Below, one piece after another: positions 8,275-17,532 of a stretch of DNA of 51,819 bases. The notes beneath the pieces are model-generated. The model ran no database searches, had not been told where the DNA came from, and was given only the letters and a program-made list of their open reading frames with translations. The first letter of the stretch is position 1. Each line of letters opens with the position of its first letter. The stretch lies in assembly GCF_017447225.1 (NCBI RefSeq), contig NZ_JAFSNZ010000036.1:1-51819 (forward strand), read 5' to 3'. A program made the position numbers and the translations under genes. Source of the stretch: Methanobrevibacter sp. (GTDB taxonomy: Archaea > Methanobacteriota > Methanobacteria > Methanobacteriales > Methanobacteriaceae).

Positions 8275-8874
8275 ATGAGGATGATTGAAATTAACTCTCA
8301 GGAAATAAGATATTTTTACAGAAATATTGTTAAAAGCGGAGACGTATTCCGTATCAAATATAACAATAAGGATTATGGAGAGTTTAAAAAATTATCCGAC
8401 GCATTATACGAAAGAGATGCTCTTTTTTACTGTAATTTTGACTATGATTTGCTTGTTGAATGTGACCTTGAAAACAAGTATGAAAATATGACATTACCAC
8501 CATTTCCGGAAAAGAGATCAAAAGGAAGAATAAAAGGAATAAAAGTTAACAAAAAAGAACGTGAAGGAGAAATCCTTTTTGATCACAAAAAAAGAGGATT
8601 TTATATTCAGAAAGGAGAAAACATTTTCGGATATTATTCATCAATGACAGAAGCCTTTTATTATAAAAAAATATTGATGGAAAACGATTGGGACGAAAAT
8701 GCAATTAAAAGCAAGATTACACTTAGAATTGAAATTAATAAAAAACTTGACCTGAATAAGGAATATGAAGTAAAACTTAACTATTGCCCTAACTGCAGAA
8801 GCAAACTGAAAATTAACCAGGAAGAATGTCCTTCATGCGGAATTAACATAAAAGAATACCTGTATTCAAACTAA
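8275..8874 (+). CDS. Hypothetical protein with C-terminal zinc ribbon
   Basis: About 199 residues. The final 30 hold two CPxC knuckles (CPNC and CPSC, 13 residues apart), a zinc ribbon. The preceding part is basic and rich in aromatic residues. It contains two similar segments of the type K-x-x-Y-x-x-F-x-x-(L/M)-x-x-A-(L/F)-Y near residues 30-50 and 112-130, which suggests an internal duplication of a small alpha/beta unit (also seen in AP2-like DNA-binding repeats, but I cannot assert that). The start is ATG 8275 or 8281. It is convergent with carB, with a palindromic stem between them. Confidence 0.7.
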   Translation: MRMIEINSQEIRYFYRNIVKSGDVFRIKYNNKDYGEFKKLSDALYERDALFYCNFDYDLLVECDLENKYENMTLPPFPEKRSKGRIKGIKVNKKEREGEILFDHKKRGFYIQKGENIFGYYSSMTEAFYYKKILMENDWDENAIKSKITLRIEINKKLDLNKEYEVKLNYCPNCRSKLKINQEECPSCGINIKEYLYSN

Positions 8875-8879
8875 AAAAA

Positions 8880-8910
8880 GAGAAAAATTAATGAAGAATA
8901 ATTATTCTTC
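8880..8910 (-). terminator. Terminator stem overlapping the carB stop
   Basis: Positions 8893-8910 are a perfect 18-base palindrome (GAAGAATAA and its complement) that contains the carB stop codon (8902-8904). On the minus strand it is followed by a U-rich run, as expected for a carB terminator. The zinc-ribbon gene ends 18 bases before it on the other strand. Confidence 0.5.
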
Positions 8911-11900
8911 ACCAACATAGTCGTTTAATGATTTTACATTGATTTTATTATTTTGAACCGCTTCAATAGCGTTTAAAGCAGCTCTTGCACCAGCCAATGT
9001 GGTAACATAAGGAATTCCTAGCTCAATAGCTAAACGTCTAATGATATAACCGTCCTGAGCAGACTGTTTTCCTTCGGAAGTGTTAATAATCAAATCAATT
9101 TCTTTGTTTAAGATTGAATCCCTAATGTTAGGGGAACCCTGAGATACTTTTTTGACTTTTTCAACAGTATCAAGGCCTGTTGCATCAGCTGTTCCTGAAG
9201 TTGCGACAAGTTCAAATCCTAGTGTTGCTGCTTTTTCTGCAATTGGTCTGATTTTTTTCTTATCGTCTTCTTTAACACTGATGAATATTTTACCTTCTTT
9301 AGGTAAATCCATACCTGCTGAAAGTTGTGATTTGTAAAATGCCATTCCAAAGCTTTCATCAATACCTATACTTTCACCAGTAGATTTCATTTCAGGACCT
9401 AAAACAGTATCGGATTCAGGCAGTTTCAAGAATGGGAATACTGATTCTTTTACTGCAACATGATCAATCTTGATTTCTTTAGTTAAATTAAAGTCTTTGA
9501 GTTTAGCACCATTCATAATCCATGTAGCCACTTTAGCTAAAGGCACACCAATAGCTTTACTTACAAACGGAACAGTTCTACTTGCACGAGGATTTGCTTC
9601 AATGATATAGACCATTTCCTCATCAAGTTTTACTGCATATTGAATGTTCATCAAACCTTTAACATCAAGTTCCAATGCCAATTTTCTTGAATTCTCACGA
9701 ATAGTGTCCAGGATGTGTGCCGGAATGGTTTGTGGCGGAATTACACATGCGGAGTCTCCTGAGTGAACTCCAGCTTCTTCAATGTGTTCCATGATTCCTG
9801 CAATGAATACATCTTCACCATCACATAAGATATCAACATCCAATTCGATTGCATCTTCAAGGAATTTATCAACAAGAATAGGGTGTTCCGGTGAAACCTT
9901 AACTGCCTCTTTCATATATTCCTCAAGCTCATTGTTGTCATAAACAATTTCCATAGCTCTTCCGCCGATAACATATGACGGACGTACCAGTACTGGGAAT
10001 GTGATTTTTTCTGCAATTTCACGAGCTTCCTCAAAGGAATTAGCGGTTCCATAAGGAGCTTGGTGAATGTGTAATTTTTCTAAAAGTTCAGCGAACAATT
10101 CCCTGTCTTCTACCCTGTCAATACTTTCATATGGAGTTCCGAGGATTTTTACTCCAGCATTTGCCAAAGGCACAGCCAAGTTAATTGACGTTTGACCACC
10201 GAACTGGACAATGACGCCATCAGGTTTTTCCTGGTCGATTACTCCCATCACATCTTCAAAGGTAATTGGTTCGAAGAAGAGTTTGTCTGAAATATCATAA
10301 TCTGTACTTACGGTTTCAGGGTTGTTGTTGATTAAGATTGTTTCAATTCCGTCCTCTTTTAAAGCTAATGATGAATGTACACAACAGTAATCGAACTCAA
10401 TACCTTGACCGATTCTGATTGGACCTGCACCTAAAATAACAACTTTTTTCTTTGTTGTTGATGTGAGTTCATTTCCCGTATCATAGCTACTGTAGTAATA
10501 AGGAGTTTTAGCTTCAAATTCAGCAGCACAGGTATCTACCATCTTATAAGACTGTTTTATATTGTATCTTGAGAGTAAATTTCTGATATATTCTTCAGTC
10601 TGACCTGACAATTCAGCTAATCTTTTATTGGAGCAGCCGATTTGTTTTGCTTTTCTTAAGTATGCTTCATCATCCAATTTATCTGCAGTGACATCATTTT
10701 CGAAGTTTACGATATTTCTGATTTTGTATAAGAAGAATTTGTCAATGTTAGTTAATTTTTGGATTTTATCCAGATCCATTCCGTCCTTGATTGCTGAATA
10801 GATTTGGAAATAAATTACATCAGTAGGATTGGATAAGTCTTCTTCAGTGTATTCCATATATTCAAAACCGTCAAAGCCCATATCAAGTGATCTGAGTGCT
10901 TTTTGGAATGCTTCTTCAAAGGTTCTTCCGATAGCCATTACTTCACCTGTAGCTTTCATCTGAACGCCCACTTCACGGCTGATTCCTTTGAATTTGTCAA
11001 ATGGCCATCTTGGGATTTTAACGACAACATAATCGATTGCAGGTTCAAATGAAGCTGGGGTTTCTTTGGTGATATCATTTCTGATTTCATCCAATGTCAT
11101 TCCTAAAGCCACTTTAGAAGAGATTTTTGCAATAGGATAACCTGTAGCTTTGGATGCTAGTGCACTACTTCTTGATACACGAGGGTTTACTTCAATTACT
11201 TTATATTCATCAGTTTCAGGGTTTAAAGCGAATTGGATGTTACATCCACCGCGAATGCCCAATGCCCTTATGATTTTAATTGATGCATCACGCATTTTCT
11301 GAATGGTTTCATCACATAAGTTTTGAATCGGAGCAACAACAACACTGTCTCCTGTGTGAATACCCATAGGATCGATGTTTTCCATTGTACATACAATAAT
11401 ACAGGTATCTTCCTTATCCCTCATTACTTCAAATTCGATTTCTTTCCATCCGAGAACGGATTCGTCAATAAGAACCTGATTAATGAAACTCATATCCAAA
11501 CCGTGATTAGCGATTTCGATTAATTCTTTTTCATTATGGGCAATTCCTCCACCAGTTCCACCTAAAGTGAATGCCGGTCTTACAATAACAGGATAGCCGA
11601 TTTCTTCTACTGCCTTAAGTGCATCATCAACACTTTCAACAGCCTGACATTTTGGAATTTCCCCACCAATCTCTTCCATAAGATTAGCGAACAGGTCCCT
11701 GTCCTCCACATCCTTAATGGTTTGAACATCAGAACCTAAAACCTTAATTCCATCCAATAATCCTAAATCTCCAAGACCTGTTGCTATATTTAATCCGGTT
11801 TGTCCACCCATGGTTGGTAAAATAGCATCAACTTCTTCTTCCTCAATAATTTTAGCAACAATTTCCGGAGTCAATGGTTCTGTATAAACAGTATCTGCCA

Positions 11901-12078
11901 TGTCAATATCAGTTTGAATAGTAGCCGGATTACTGTTAACAAGCACAGTTTCGATACCTTCTTCCCTTAGTGATTTACATGCTTGTGATCCAGAATAATC
12001 GAACTCAGCAGCTTGTCCGATTTGAATAGGCCCAGAACCAATAATTAATACTTTTTTAATATCTTTATCTACTGGCAT
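8902..12078 (-). CDS. carB: Carbamoyl-phosphate synthase, large subunit
   Basis: 1058 residues, full length. It catalyses the ATP-dependent steps that make carbamoyl phosphate for arginine and pyrimidine synthesis: activation of bicarbonate in the first ATP-grasp half (GSGPIQIGQAAEFDYSG at the N-terminus) and of carbamate in the second half (LGAGPIRIGQGIEFDY near residue 560). The oligomerisation domain lies between, and a C-terminal MGS-like allosteric domain (about 930-1058, with ATSGTADAT and TLAGARAAL) closes it. It follows carA by 21 bases, giving carA-carB order. No frameshift or domain loss is seen. Confidence 0.97.
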   Translation of the reverse strand: MPVDKDIKKVLIIGSGPIQIGQAAEFDYSGSQACKSLREEGIETVLVNSNPATIQTDIDMADTVYTEPLTPEIVAKIIEEEEVDAILPTMGGQTGLNIATGLGDLGLLDGIKVLGSDVQTIKDVEDRDLFANLMEEIGGEIPKCQAVESVDDALKAVEEIGYPVIVRPAFTLGGTGGGIAHNEKELIEIANHGLDMSFINQVLIDESVLGWKEIEFEVMRDKEDTCIIVCTMENIDPMGIHTGDSVVVAPIQNLCDETIQKMRDASIKIIRALGIRGGCNIQFALNPETDEYKVIEVNPRVSRSSALASKATGYPIAKISSKVALGMTLDEIRNDITKETPASFEPAIDYVVVKIPRWPFDKFKGISREVGVQMKATGEVMAIGRTFEEAFQKALRSLDMGFDGFEYMEYTEEDLSNPTDVIYFQIYSAIKDGMDLDKIQKLTNIDKFFLYKIRNIVNFENDVTADKLDDEAYLRKAKQIGCSNKRLAELSGQTEEYIRNLLSRYNIKQSYKMVDTCAAEFEAKTPYYYSSYDTGNELTSTTKKKVVILGAGPIRIGQGIEFDYCCVHSSLALKEDGIETILINNNPETVSTDYDISDKLFFEPITFEDVMGVIDQEKPDGVIVQFGGQTSINLAVPLANAGVKILGTPYESIDRVEDRELFAELLEKLHIHQAPYGTANSFEEAREIAEKITFPVLVRPSYVIGGRAMEIVYDNNELEEYMKEAVKVSPEHPILVDKFLEDAIELDVDILCDGEDVFIAGIMEHIEEAGVHSGDSACVIPPQTIPAHILDTIRENSRKLALELDVKGLMNIQYAVKLDEEMVYIIEANPRASRTVPFVSKAIGVPLAKVATWIMNGAKLKDFNLTKEIKIDHVAVKESVFPFLKLPESDTVLGPEMKSTGESIGIDESFGMAFYKSQLSAGMDLPKEGKIFISVKEDDKKKIRPIAEKAATLGFELVATSGTADATGLDTVEKVKKVSQGSPNIRDSILNKEIDLIINTSEGKQSAQDGYIIRRLAIELGIPYVTTLAGARAALNAIEAVQNNKINVKSLNDYVGEE

Positions 12079-12099
12079 ATCTAATCCTCTTTTAATTAA

Positions 12100-13182
12100 T
12101 TAATAATCTTCCATCATTTGATTGAATTCGTCAAAAATGCTCCTTGTATCATTTGGACCAGGTCCTGCTTCAGGATGGTATTGTATACAATGTAGCGGCA
12201 ATTCCTTATGGGAAATACCTTCAGGAGTTCCATCATTTAAATTAATTTGGGTTAAAACCAAATCAGTTTCTTTCAATGATTCCTTATCAATGGTGAACCC
12301 GTGATTTTGTGATGTGATAAATACTTTTCCAGTGTTTAAATCTTTAACTGGCTGATTTTCTCCTCTGTGTCCAAATTTCATTTTATAAGATTTAGCTCCA
12401 AAAGATTTTGCAATTAACTGCTGTCCCATACAGATACCAAAAATAGGTAATCTGTTGGATAGTTTTTTCATGGTTTCGATTGTTTCAGTTACCCTGTCGG
12501 GATTTCCCGGTCCTGAAGTAATCATCAACCCACTAGGAGAGTAATCTAAAATAGTTTTATAGTCAGTGTCATATGGGAATAAAACTACTCCAATATCCCT
12601 TTCTAAAAATGAGTTAATAATATTCTTTTTAACACCACAATCAATTAATGCAACTTTCTTATCAGCATCCTCATTGAAAACTTTAATTTCTTTTGTTGAA
12701 ACTTCAGGAACAACATCCCTGTCTTCAATGCTTGGCTGTGATTTTGCCATTTCAATTAATTTATCATCAGATATATCTTCAGTGGTGATAGCTGCTTTAA
12801 GAGAACCTCTTTCACGAATTTTTAAAGTTAAATCTCTTGTATCAACTCCACTGATACCTGGAGTCTTAAATTCTTTTAAAAATTCATCTAAAGTTTTTTG
12901 AGGTCCGAAATTGGATAATTCACGACAAACTTCACGACAAACAAAACCTTCAACCTGAATCTTATCAGATTGATACCAGTCTTCACTTACCCCATGATTT
13001 CCCTCTAAAGGATAAGTGGACATCAATATCTCTCCTTTAAAAGACGGATCAGTCAGGGATTCAGTATAACCACCCATACCTGTTGAAAAAACAAGTTCTC
13101 CGAGTTTAGTTGTCTCATAACCAAATCCTTCTCCTTTTATAACAGTTCCATCTTCCAAAGCTAATTTAGCTATTTTTACCAT
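12100..13182 (-). CDS. carA: Carbamoyl-phosphate synthase, small subunit
   Basis: 360-residue glutaminase subunit that feeds ammonia to CarB. The N-terminal CPSase domain is complete ([28 protein letters not shown]). The class I glutamine amidotransferase domain has C251 in FGICMGQQ, and H336 and E338 in [10 protein letters not shown]. The start ATG at 13180-13182 has GGTGAT just upstream. A TATA box at about 13226-13240 would give a leader of about 20-25 bases. No riboswitch-like or attenuator structure is visible in that leader. Confidence 0.96.
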   Translation of the reverse strand: MVKIAKLALEDGTVIKGEGFGYETTKLGELVFSTGMGGYTESLTDPSFKGEILMSTYPLEGNHGVSEDWYQSDKIQVEGFVCREVCRELSNFGPQKTLDEFLKEFKTPGISGVDTRDLTLKIRERGSLKAAITTEDISDDKLIEMAKSQPSIEDRDVVPEVSTKEIKVFNEDADKKVALIDCGVKKNIINSFLERDIGVVLFPYDTDYKTILDYSPSGLMITSGPGNPDRVTETIETMKKLSNRLPIFGICMGQQLIAKSFGAKSYKMKFGHRGENQPVKDLNTGKVFITSQNHGFTIDKESLKETDLVLTQINLNDGTPEGISHKELPLHCIQYHPEAGPGPNDTRSIFDEFNQMMEDY

Positions 13183-13225
13183 TAAATCACCATTATATAA
13201 AAAAATATAAAAATTATCTATCTCT

Positions 13226-13240
13226 ATTATATATCTTTTA
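13226..13240 (-). promoter_or_regulatory. TATA box of the carAB operon
   Basis: On the minus strand this reads AAAAGATATATAATA, centred about 50 bases before the carA start, which predicts transcription from about 13205. A GGTGAT ribosome binding site precedes the start codon in that leader. Confidence 0.5.
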
Positions 13241-13274
13241 CAATATTATTAAAAGTTTGTTTTTTGCAAAAAAA

Positions 13275-13308
13275 TGGTAAAAAAAGAATTGTGATTAACA
13301 AATCACAA
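13275..13308 (-). terminator. Stem-loop and U-tract terminator of the winged-helix gene
   Basis: Read on the minus strand: an 8-base perfect stem TTGTGATT / AATCACAA with a 4-base loop (13289-13308), followed by TTCTTTTTTT. The gene's TGA stop (13303-13305) lies inside the first arm. This is a well-formed hairpin plus U-tract, although archaeal termination mainly needs the U-tract. Confidence 0.7.
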
Positions 13309-13566
13309 ATATTTAAGAACCTTATTTCCATTATCTGTTAGCTTATACAATCTGCCCTTACGAACATTAGGGGTTGCGCAAACAACAAGATTTTTCTTTC
13401 TTAAATCTGCCAGAATATTAGATATATGATTAGTGCGAATATCCAGCGCATCACCAATTTCAGTAGGAGTTTTCAAATCATAACTAAGAAATTTGATAAT
13501 GTCTTTTCTGCGATTTGATGCACGGACATATGCAACTAATTCCAGAAACTCTTCATCTTCATGCAT
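13303..13566 (-). CDS. Small winged helix-turn-helix transcriptional regulator
   Basis: 87 residues, essentially one winged-helix domain of the ArsR/MarR-like archaeal type. The helix-turn-helix is about residues 32-56 (KTPTEIGDALDIRTNHISNI) and the wing is LVVCATPNVRKGRLYKLTDNG. There is no effector domain, so a ligand-free or two-cysteine sensing mode cannot be judged; only one cysteine is present. The promoter contains two 10-base palindromes (13585-13594 and 13598-13607), which suggests autoregulation. It precedes carAB on the same strand, but a strong terminator separates them. Confidence 0.85.
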   Translation of the reverse strand: MHEDEEFLELVAYVRASNRRKDIIKFLSYDLKTPTEIGDALDIRTNHISNILADLRKKNLVVCATPNVRKGRLYKLTDNGNKVLKYL

Positions 13567-13584
13567 AAATAAATATTTATAATA

Positions 13585-13607
13585 AGTATATACTATTGAT
13601 ATATATC
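13585..13607. promoter_or_regulatory. Paired palindromes in the regulator promoter
   Basis: AGTATATACT (13585-13594) and GATATATATC (13598-13607) are both perfect palindromes, 13 bases centre to centre. The second fits a TATA box about 37 bases before the regulator start, and the first would sit between it and the transcription start. An autoregulatory operator is inferred; AT-rich palindromes also arise by chance. Confidence 0.35.
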
Positions 13608-13671
13608 ACTTAACACACTCATAACATACCCATGACAAACACTTAATTCACTTCTGATTTTGAGGGAGAAA

Positions 13672-14058
13672 ATGGATGAAAATTTGATTAATATTTTAGA
13701 CGACTTCAGGAAGATGAAAATTGACTATGACATCGAACGATTTAAACTGATGTCATACCAACTGGAAAATCTCATAAACGAATATGAATCATTAACAAGA
13801 ATAAGACAGGAAATCCAGGAAAAATACTTTGCCGCAATTGACAATATAAAAGACAATGAAATTGATATGGACATTGATTATTCAAGATGGGAAAAGGTAA
13901 GGTTGGATGAAGACTCATACTGGAAAGAGGAATTGGACGAACTGTCTGAAATGAAATATGAAATCGATGAAGCAATAAAACTATTGAAAAATGGTGAGAT
14001 TGAAAAGCTATTAATTGAAGAAGAAGAAAAATTAACCGGTGATAAGGTTAAAAAATAG
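13672..14058 (+). CDS. Hypothetical coiled-coil protein
   Basis: 128-residue, strongly charged and acidic protein. It is almost wholly helical, with heptad-like runs (YQLENLINEYESLTRIRQEI and ELDELSEMKYEIDEAIKLL), so it is probably an elongated coiled coil. I do not recognise the family. I chose the ATG at 13672 because GAGGGAG lies just before it; a TTG at 13660 would remove that site. It is divergent from the winged-helix regulator with about 105 bases between them, so that regulator could control it. Confidence 0.65.
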   Translation: MDENLINILDDFRKMKIDYDIERFKLMSYQLENLINEYESLTRIRQEIQEKYFAAIDNIKDNEIDMDIDYSRWEKVRLDEDSYWKEELDELSEMKYEIDEAIKLLKNGEIEKLLIEEEEKLTGDKVKK

Positions 14059-14075
14059 TTAATCTATTTTTAAAC
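14047..14075. terminator. Bidirectional stem-loop between convergent genes
   Basis: GTTAAAAAATAG (14047-14058) pairs with CTATTTTTAAAC (14064-14075) over 11 of 12 positions, with a single A-A mismatch and a 5-base loop. The stop of the coiled-coil gene (14056-14058) is in one arm and the nadC stop (14059-14061) begins in the loop. It probably ends both transcripts. Confidence 0.5.
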
Positions 14076-14880
14076 TGAAATCAAGGCTTCTGGAAGAATG
14101 GGTGAGGCCACCTATTGAGATGATATCAACACCAAGATCAAGATAATCCTTAATGTTGTCTTCATTAATTCCGCCGGATATTTCAATTAAGGAATTTTGG
14201 CGTATGCCTCTTTTTTCCAGTTCAGCCAAAACCTCACTGACCTGCAGATGATTCATGTTATCCAGCATCACAATATCCGCATTATTTTCAACACAGGCAA
14301 CTGCATCATCAAGTGTTTCAACCTCAATTTCAATTTTTTTAGAAAAGCTGGCGTTTTTCTGTGCCTTTTTAAGAGCATCCAATGGAGTTCCGACAATAGC
14401 TATATGATTATCCTTTATTAAAAGCATGTCATCCAAACTGAATCTGTGAGTATCTGCACCGCCGATTTTTAAAGCCATTTTATCATATTTTCCTATTGCA
14501 GGTTGGGTTTTGCGAGTTCCTGCAATGATGACTTTTCCATCAGCCAAGTTAACATACCTGTTTGCAGCACTTGCCACACCGCTCATGCGCATCAGTAAAT
14601 TCAAAGCAGTTCTCTCAACCAATAATATATCTCGGGCATTTCCATGAATGAACATCAACAAGTCGCCTTTTTTGATTTCACAGCCGTCATTCATATGAAA
14701 CATGACTCTAACATTTCTTGATTCGAACAGTTCTTTAGCTACATTAATGCCTGCCAAAATACCCTCATCTTTTGAAACAATATATGCATTTACTTCATCC
14801 AATTCATCAATAACACTGTTTGAAGTCACATCTCCAAACCCTTCATCTTCTTCAAGCATATATTCAAGTATTTTATCCAC
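14059..14880 (-). CDS. nadC: Nicotinate-nucleotide pyrophosphorylase
   Basis: 273 residues, normal length for NadC. It converts quinolinate and PRPP to nicotinate mononucleotide, carbon dioxide and pyrophosphate in de novo NAD synthesis. Typical segments are EDEGFGDVTS at the N-terminus, VERTALNLLMRMSGVASA, the catalytic TRKTQP motif, the GGADTHRFSLDDMLLIKDNH block, and the EIEVETLDDA and SGGINEDNI strands of the barrel. It lies about 1.7 kb from nadA on the opposite strand, with rnz and a channel gene between them, so the two NAD genes are close but not in one operon. Confidence 0.96.
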   Translation of the reverse strand: MDKILEYMLEEDEGFGDVTSNSVIDELDEVNAYIVSKDEGILAGINVAKELFESRNVRVMFHMNDGCEIKKGDLLMFIHGNARDILLVERTALNLLMRMSGVASAANRYVNLADGKVIIAGTRKTQPAIGKYDKMALKIGGADTHRFSLDDMLLIKDNHIAIVGTPLDALKKAQKNASFSKKIEIEVETLDDAVACVENNADIVMLDNMNHLQVSEVLAELEKRGIRQNSLIEISGGINEDNIKDYLDLGVDIISIGGLTHSSRSLDFSLKID

Positions 14881-14956
14881 ATCATCACCTTAAAAAAATT
14901 TAATATATTAATTAAAATATATATTTAAATTACAATATAAAATAAGTGATTAAATT

Positions 14957-15850
14957 ATGGAAATTACATTTTTAGGAACGTCATCTGCAGTTCATTCTTA
15001 TTCAAGAAGCCATCCTTCAATTGCCCTTAAAGCTTTTGGAGAGACCATACTATTTGACTGTGGTGAAGGGACGCAAAGACAATTGATTTATGCAAAAATA
15101 AGTCCGATGAAAATTTCCAAGATTTTCATAACGCATTACCATGGAGACCATATACTGGGAATTCCTGGATTGTTGCAGTCAATGAATTTCAGGGGACGCG
15201 AAAGCAAATTAACGATTTACGGACCGGAAGGCCTTGATAATTTACGCCAGGCAATATCCCACCTTGGATTTCCTAACTTTGACTTTCCATTGGAATGGGT
15301 TGAAATTGACTCAGGAACAATAATTGAAAATGAGGAATACATAATAAAAGCACAAAGAGTCAAACACAATACATTAACTTTAGCTTATTCTGTTGAAGAA
15401 CTTAAAAAACCAAGATTTTTACGTGAAAAGGCAATTGAACTGGGAGTTCCTGAAGGACCTTTGTTCGGAAAACTCCACAATGGAATTCCAGTTGAAGTAA
15501 ATGGTGAAATCATACAACCCGAACAGGTTTTGGGTCCACCACGAAAAGGCAATAAACTGACTTATTCCGGAGATACCGTACCTTGTGAAGAGATGATTGA
15601 ATTTTCAAAGAACTCCACCATTTTAATTCATGAATCAACATACAAAGCCGAAGACAGAGACAAAGCAGACCTGCATGCTCATTCCACTTCAACTGATGCT
15701 GCAAATATTGCACTGCAATCAGGCTCAAAAGAGCTGATATTAACTCACATCAGTACAAGATATACTGAATTGGACGATATGCTAAAAGAATCAAAAGAAA
15801 TATTTGAAAAAACAAGAATTGCCAAAGATTTGATGAAAGTGGAGTTATAA
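14957..15850 (+). CDS. rnz: Ribonuclease Z (tRNA 3' processing)
   Basis: 297-residue metallo-beta-lactamase-fold endonuclease that cuts 3' trailers from precursor tRNAs. The N-terminus MEITFLGTSSAVHSYSR is typical. The zinc motif HYHGDH is at residues 60-65. Further ligands follow in RVKHNT, YSGDT and the late LTHISTRY. The exosite arm expected of the short RNase Z form is present (residues about 150-190, with the GPLFGKL segment). Its stop is one base before the MscS channel gene, so those two are co-transcribed. Confidence 0.95.
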   Translation: MEITFLGTSSAVHSYSRSHPSIALKAFGETILFDCGEGTQRQLIYAKISPMKISKIFITHYHGDHILGIPGLLQSMNFRGRESKLTIYGPEGLDNLRQAISHLGFPNFDFPLEWVEIDSGTIIENEEYIIKAQRVKHNTLTLAYSVEELKKPRFLREKAIELGVPEGPLFGKLHNGIPVEVNGEIIQPEQVLGPPRKGNKLTYSGDTVPCEEMIEFSKNSTILIHESTYKAEDRDKADLHAHSTSTDAANIALQSGSKELILTHISTRYTELDDMLKESKEIFEKTRIAKDLMKVEL

Positions 15851-15851
15851 T

Positions 15852-16583
15852 ATGATTTTTCCGGTGAACCCTTTAGAAACTACTCTGATGATTATTGCCA
15901 TAATAGTTATAACAACAATAATAGCCAGAATTATTACAAGACTATTGAATAGATTTGAGCGCTTTAAGGATGATATGACCGGAATATATCTTATCAGAGA
16001 TCTTATCGTGTACATAATTTATTTTATTGCTTTGATGGAAATTTTAAGTCTGTTTGGAATTAACTTATATGGCACATTATTGAGTTTAGGTATTGTGGGT
16101 ATTGCAGTGAGTTTAGCAGCCAAAGACATAATATCCAATTTATTTTCAGGAATCATACTTATCCTAGGAAAAAGCATCAGAGTAGGAGATACTATCGAGC
16201 TGAATAATACAAAAGGAGTGATAGAAAGTATCCACTTGCGCACAACCACAATAAAAGATGATGATGGCATAGTCAGTACAATACCGAATTCAACTCTTAC
16301 AAATAACTTGTTCAAATTATATAAGGCTCCTGAAAAGTACCGTATTAATATATTGGCAGGATTACCATTGAATATTGATTTGGATGAATTTAATGAATAT
16401 ATCATTAAAGAAATTAAACAGCTGGATGATGTTTTGGACAATCCAGAACCAAGGATTTATGCAAAAGGTATAACATTTGAAGAAACAAACATTAAAGTAT
16501 CATTTTGGATAAAAGACTATAATAATAAAGATGATGATAAATTAATTATTACTAATAAAATAAGAGAATTTTCGAATAGGTGA
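15852..16583 (+). CDS. MscS-family mechanosensitive ion channel
   Basis: 243 residues. Three membrane segments (about residues 10-30, 48-70 and 75-95), where the third is the glycine- and alanine-rich pore helix (GIVGIAVSLAAKDIISNLFSG), followed by the beta domain GDTIELNNTKGVIESIHLRTT and the PNSTLTNN motif. It releases solutes under hypo-osmotic stress. It is slightly shorter than E. coli MscS (286). It starts one base after rnz and ends 4 bases before nadA, forming an rnz-mscS-nadA unit. Confidence 0.92.
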   Translation: MIFPVNPLETTLMIIAIIVITTIIARIITRLLNRFERFKDDMTGIYLIRDLIVYIIYFIALMEILSLFGINLYGTLLSLGIVGIAVSLAAKDIISNLFSGIILILGKSIRVGDTIELNNTKGVIESIHLRTTTIKDDDGIVSTIPNSTLTNNLFKLYKAPEKYRINILAGLPLNIDLDEFNEYIIKEIKQLDDVLDNPEPRIYAKGITFEETNIKVSFWIKDYNNKDDDKLIITNKIREFSNR

Positions 16584-16587
16584 AACG

Positions 16588-17499
16588 ATGAGCATACAGG
16601 ATGAAATAAAAGAATTGAAAGAGGAGAAAAATGCAATTATCCTTGCACATAATTACCAGCCAAAAGAAATTCAGGAAATCGCTGATTTTTTAGGTGACTC
16701 ATTGGAATTATGTATTAAAGCATCTGAAATCGATGATAAGGATTTAGTTGTATTTTGTGGTGTCGATTTTATGGCAGAAACTGCATATATATTAAATCCG
16801 GACAAAAAAATTGTCATTCCAGATTTAGAGGCGGAATGTCCAATGGCTCATATGTTGCCTGAAGAAGAACTGTTGAAATCCATCGAAGAGCATCCTGATG
16901 CTGGAGTAATCCTTTATGTAAACAGTATTGCTGAGGCAAAACAACATGCAGACACATTATGTACCTCTGCCAATGCAGTCAAAGTAACTGAAAGTTTACC
17001 TCATGAAAAAATCCTATTTGGACCAGACAATAATTTAGGAGCACATGTTCAGCAAAAAATCGACAAGGAAATCATCCCGACACCAAAAGGCGGACACTGC
17101 TATGTTCACAAACTGTTCCATGTTGAAGATGTTGAACTTAAACGTGAACAATACCCTAATGCGATTATCATCTGCCACCCCGAATGTAATATGAACGTTC
17201 AGGAAGCTTGTGATGAAGTACTGTCCACCGGAGGAATGTTAAAGTTCATTGCGGAAAGCGATGCTGAAGAATTTGTTATCGGGACAGAAATCGACATGAT
17301 TACAAGAATTAACTCTGAAATCCCTGGAAAAAAACTTTATCCTTTGCTTGAAGGAGCAATCTGTGAAACAATGAAACTTCACACATTGGAAAAAGTCAGA
17401 GATGCATTGAAAAATGAGTCTCCCGAAGTTACTGTTCCTGATGAAGTGGCAAGCAAATCTTTAAAAGCAGTACAGCATATGCTTGATGCATCAAAATAG
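16588..17499 (+). CDS. nadA: Quinolinate synthase A
   Basis: 303-residue [4Fe-4S] enzyme that condenses iminoaspartate with dihydroxyacetone phosphate to form quinolinate. The fold's three repeats each supply a cluster cysteine: in DLEAECPMAHML, in CHPECNMNVQEACDEV, and in LLEGAICETMKLHTL. The N-terminal AIILAHNYQP motif and the GHCYVHKLF segment are also seen. It partners functionally with nadC nearby. Its TAG stop overlaps the first arm of a 6-base stem-loop. Confidence 0.96.
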   Translation: MSIQDEIKELKEEKNAIILAHNYQPKEIQEIADFLGDSLELCIKASEIDDKDLVVFCGVDFMAETAYILNPDKKIVIPDLEAECPMAHMLPEEELLKSIEEHPDAGVILYVNSIAEAKQHADTLCTSANAVKVTESLPHEKILFGPDNNLGAHVQQKIDKEIIPTPKGGHCYVHKLFHVEDVELKREQYPNAIIICHPECNMNVQEACDEVLSTGGMLKFIAESDAEEFVIGTEIDMITRINSEIPGKKLYPLLEGAICETMKLHTLEKVRDALKNESPEVTVPDEVASKSLKAVQHMLDASK

Positions 17500-17516
17500 C
17501 TAGTTTATTTCTAGCT
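17498..17516. terminator. Stem-loop between nadA and the convergent hydrolase gene
   Basis: AGCTAG (17498-17503) and CTAGCT (17511-17516) form a perfect 6-base stem with a 7-base AT loop. It overlaps the nadA stop codon at 17497-17499 and is followed by TTAAAATTTC and more T-rich sequence. It could serve both converging genes. Confidence 0.4.
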
Positions 17517-17532
17517 TAAAATTTCTTTATTA

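Noticed and set aside
16019-16441. Minus-strand open frame of 140 codons within the MscS gene
   Set aside because: It is a shadow of the channel gene; the plus-strand protein has clear family motifs.
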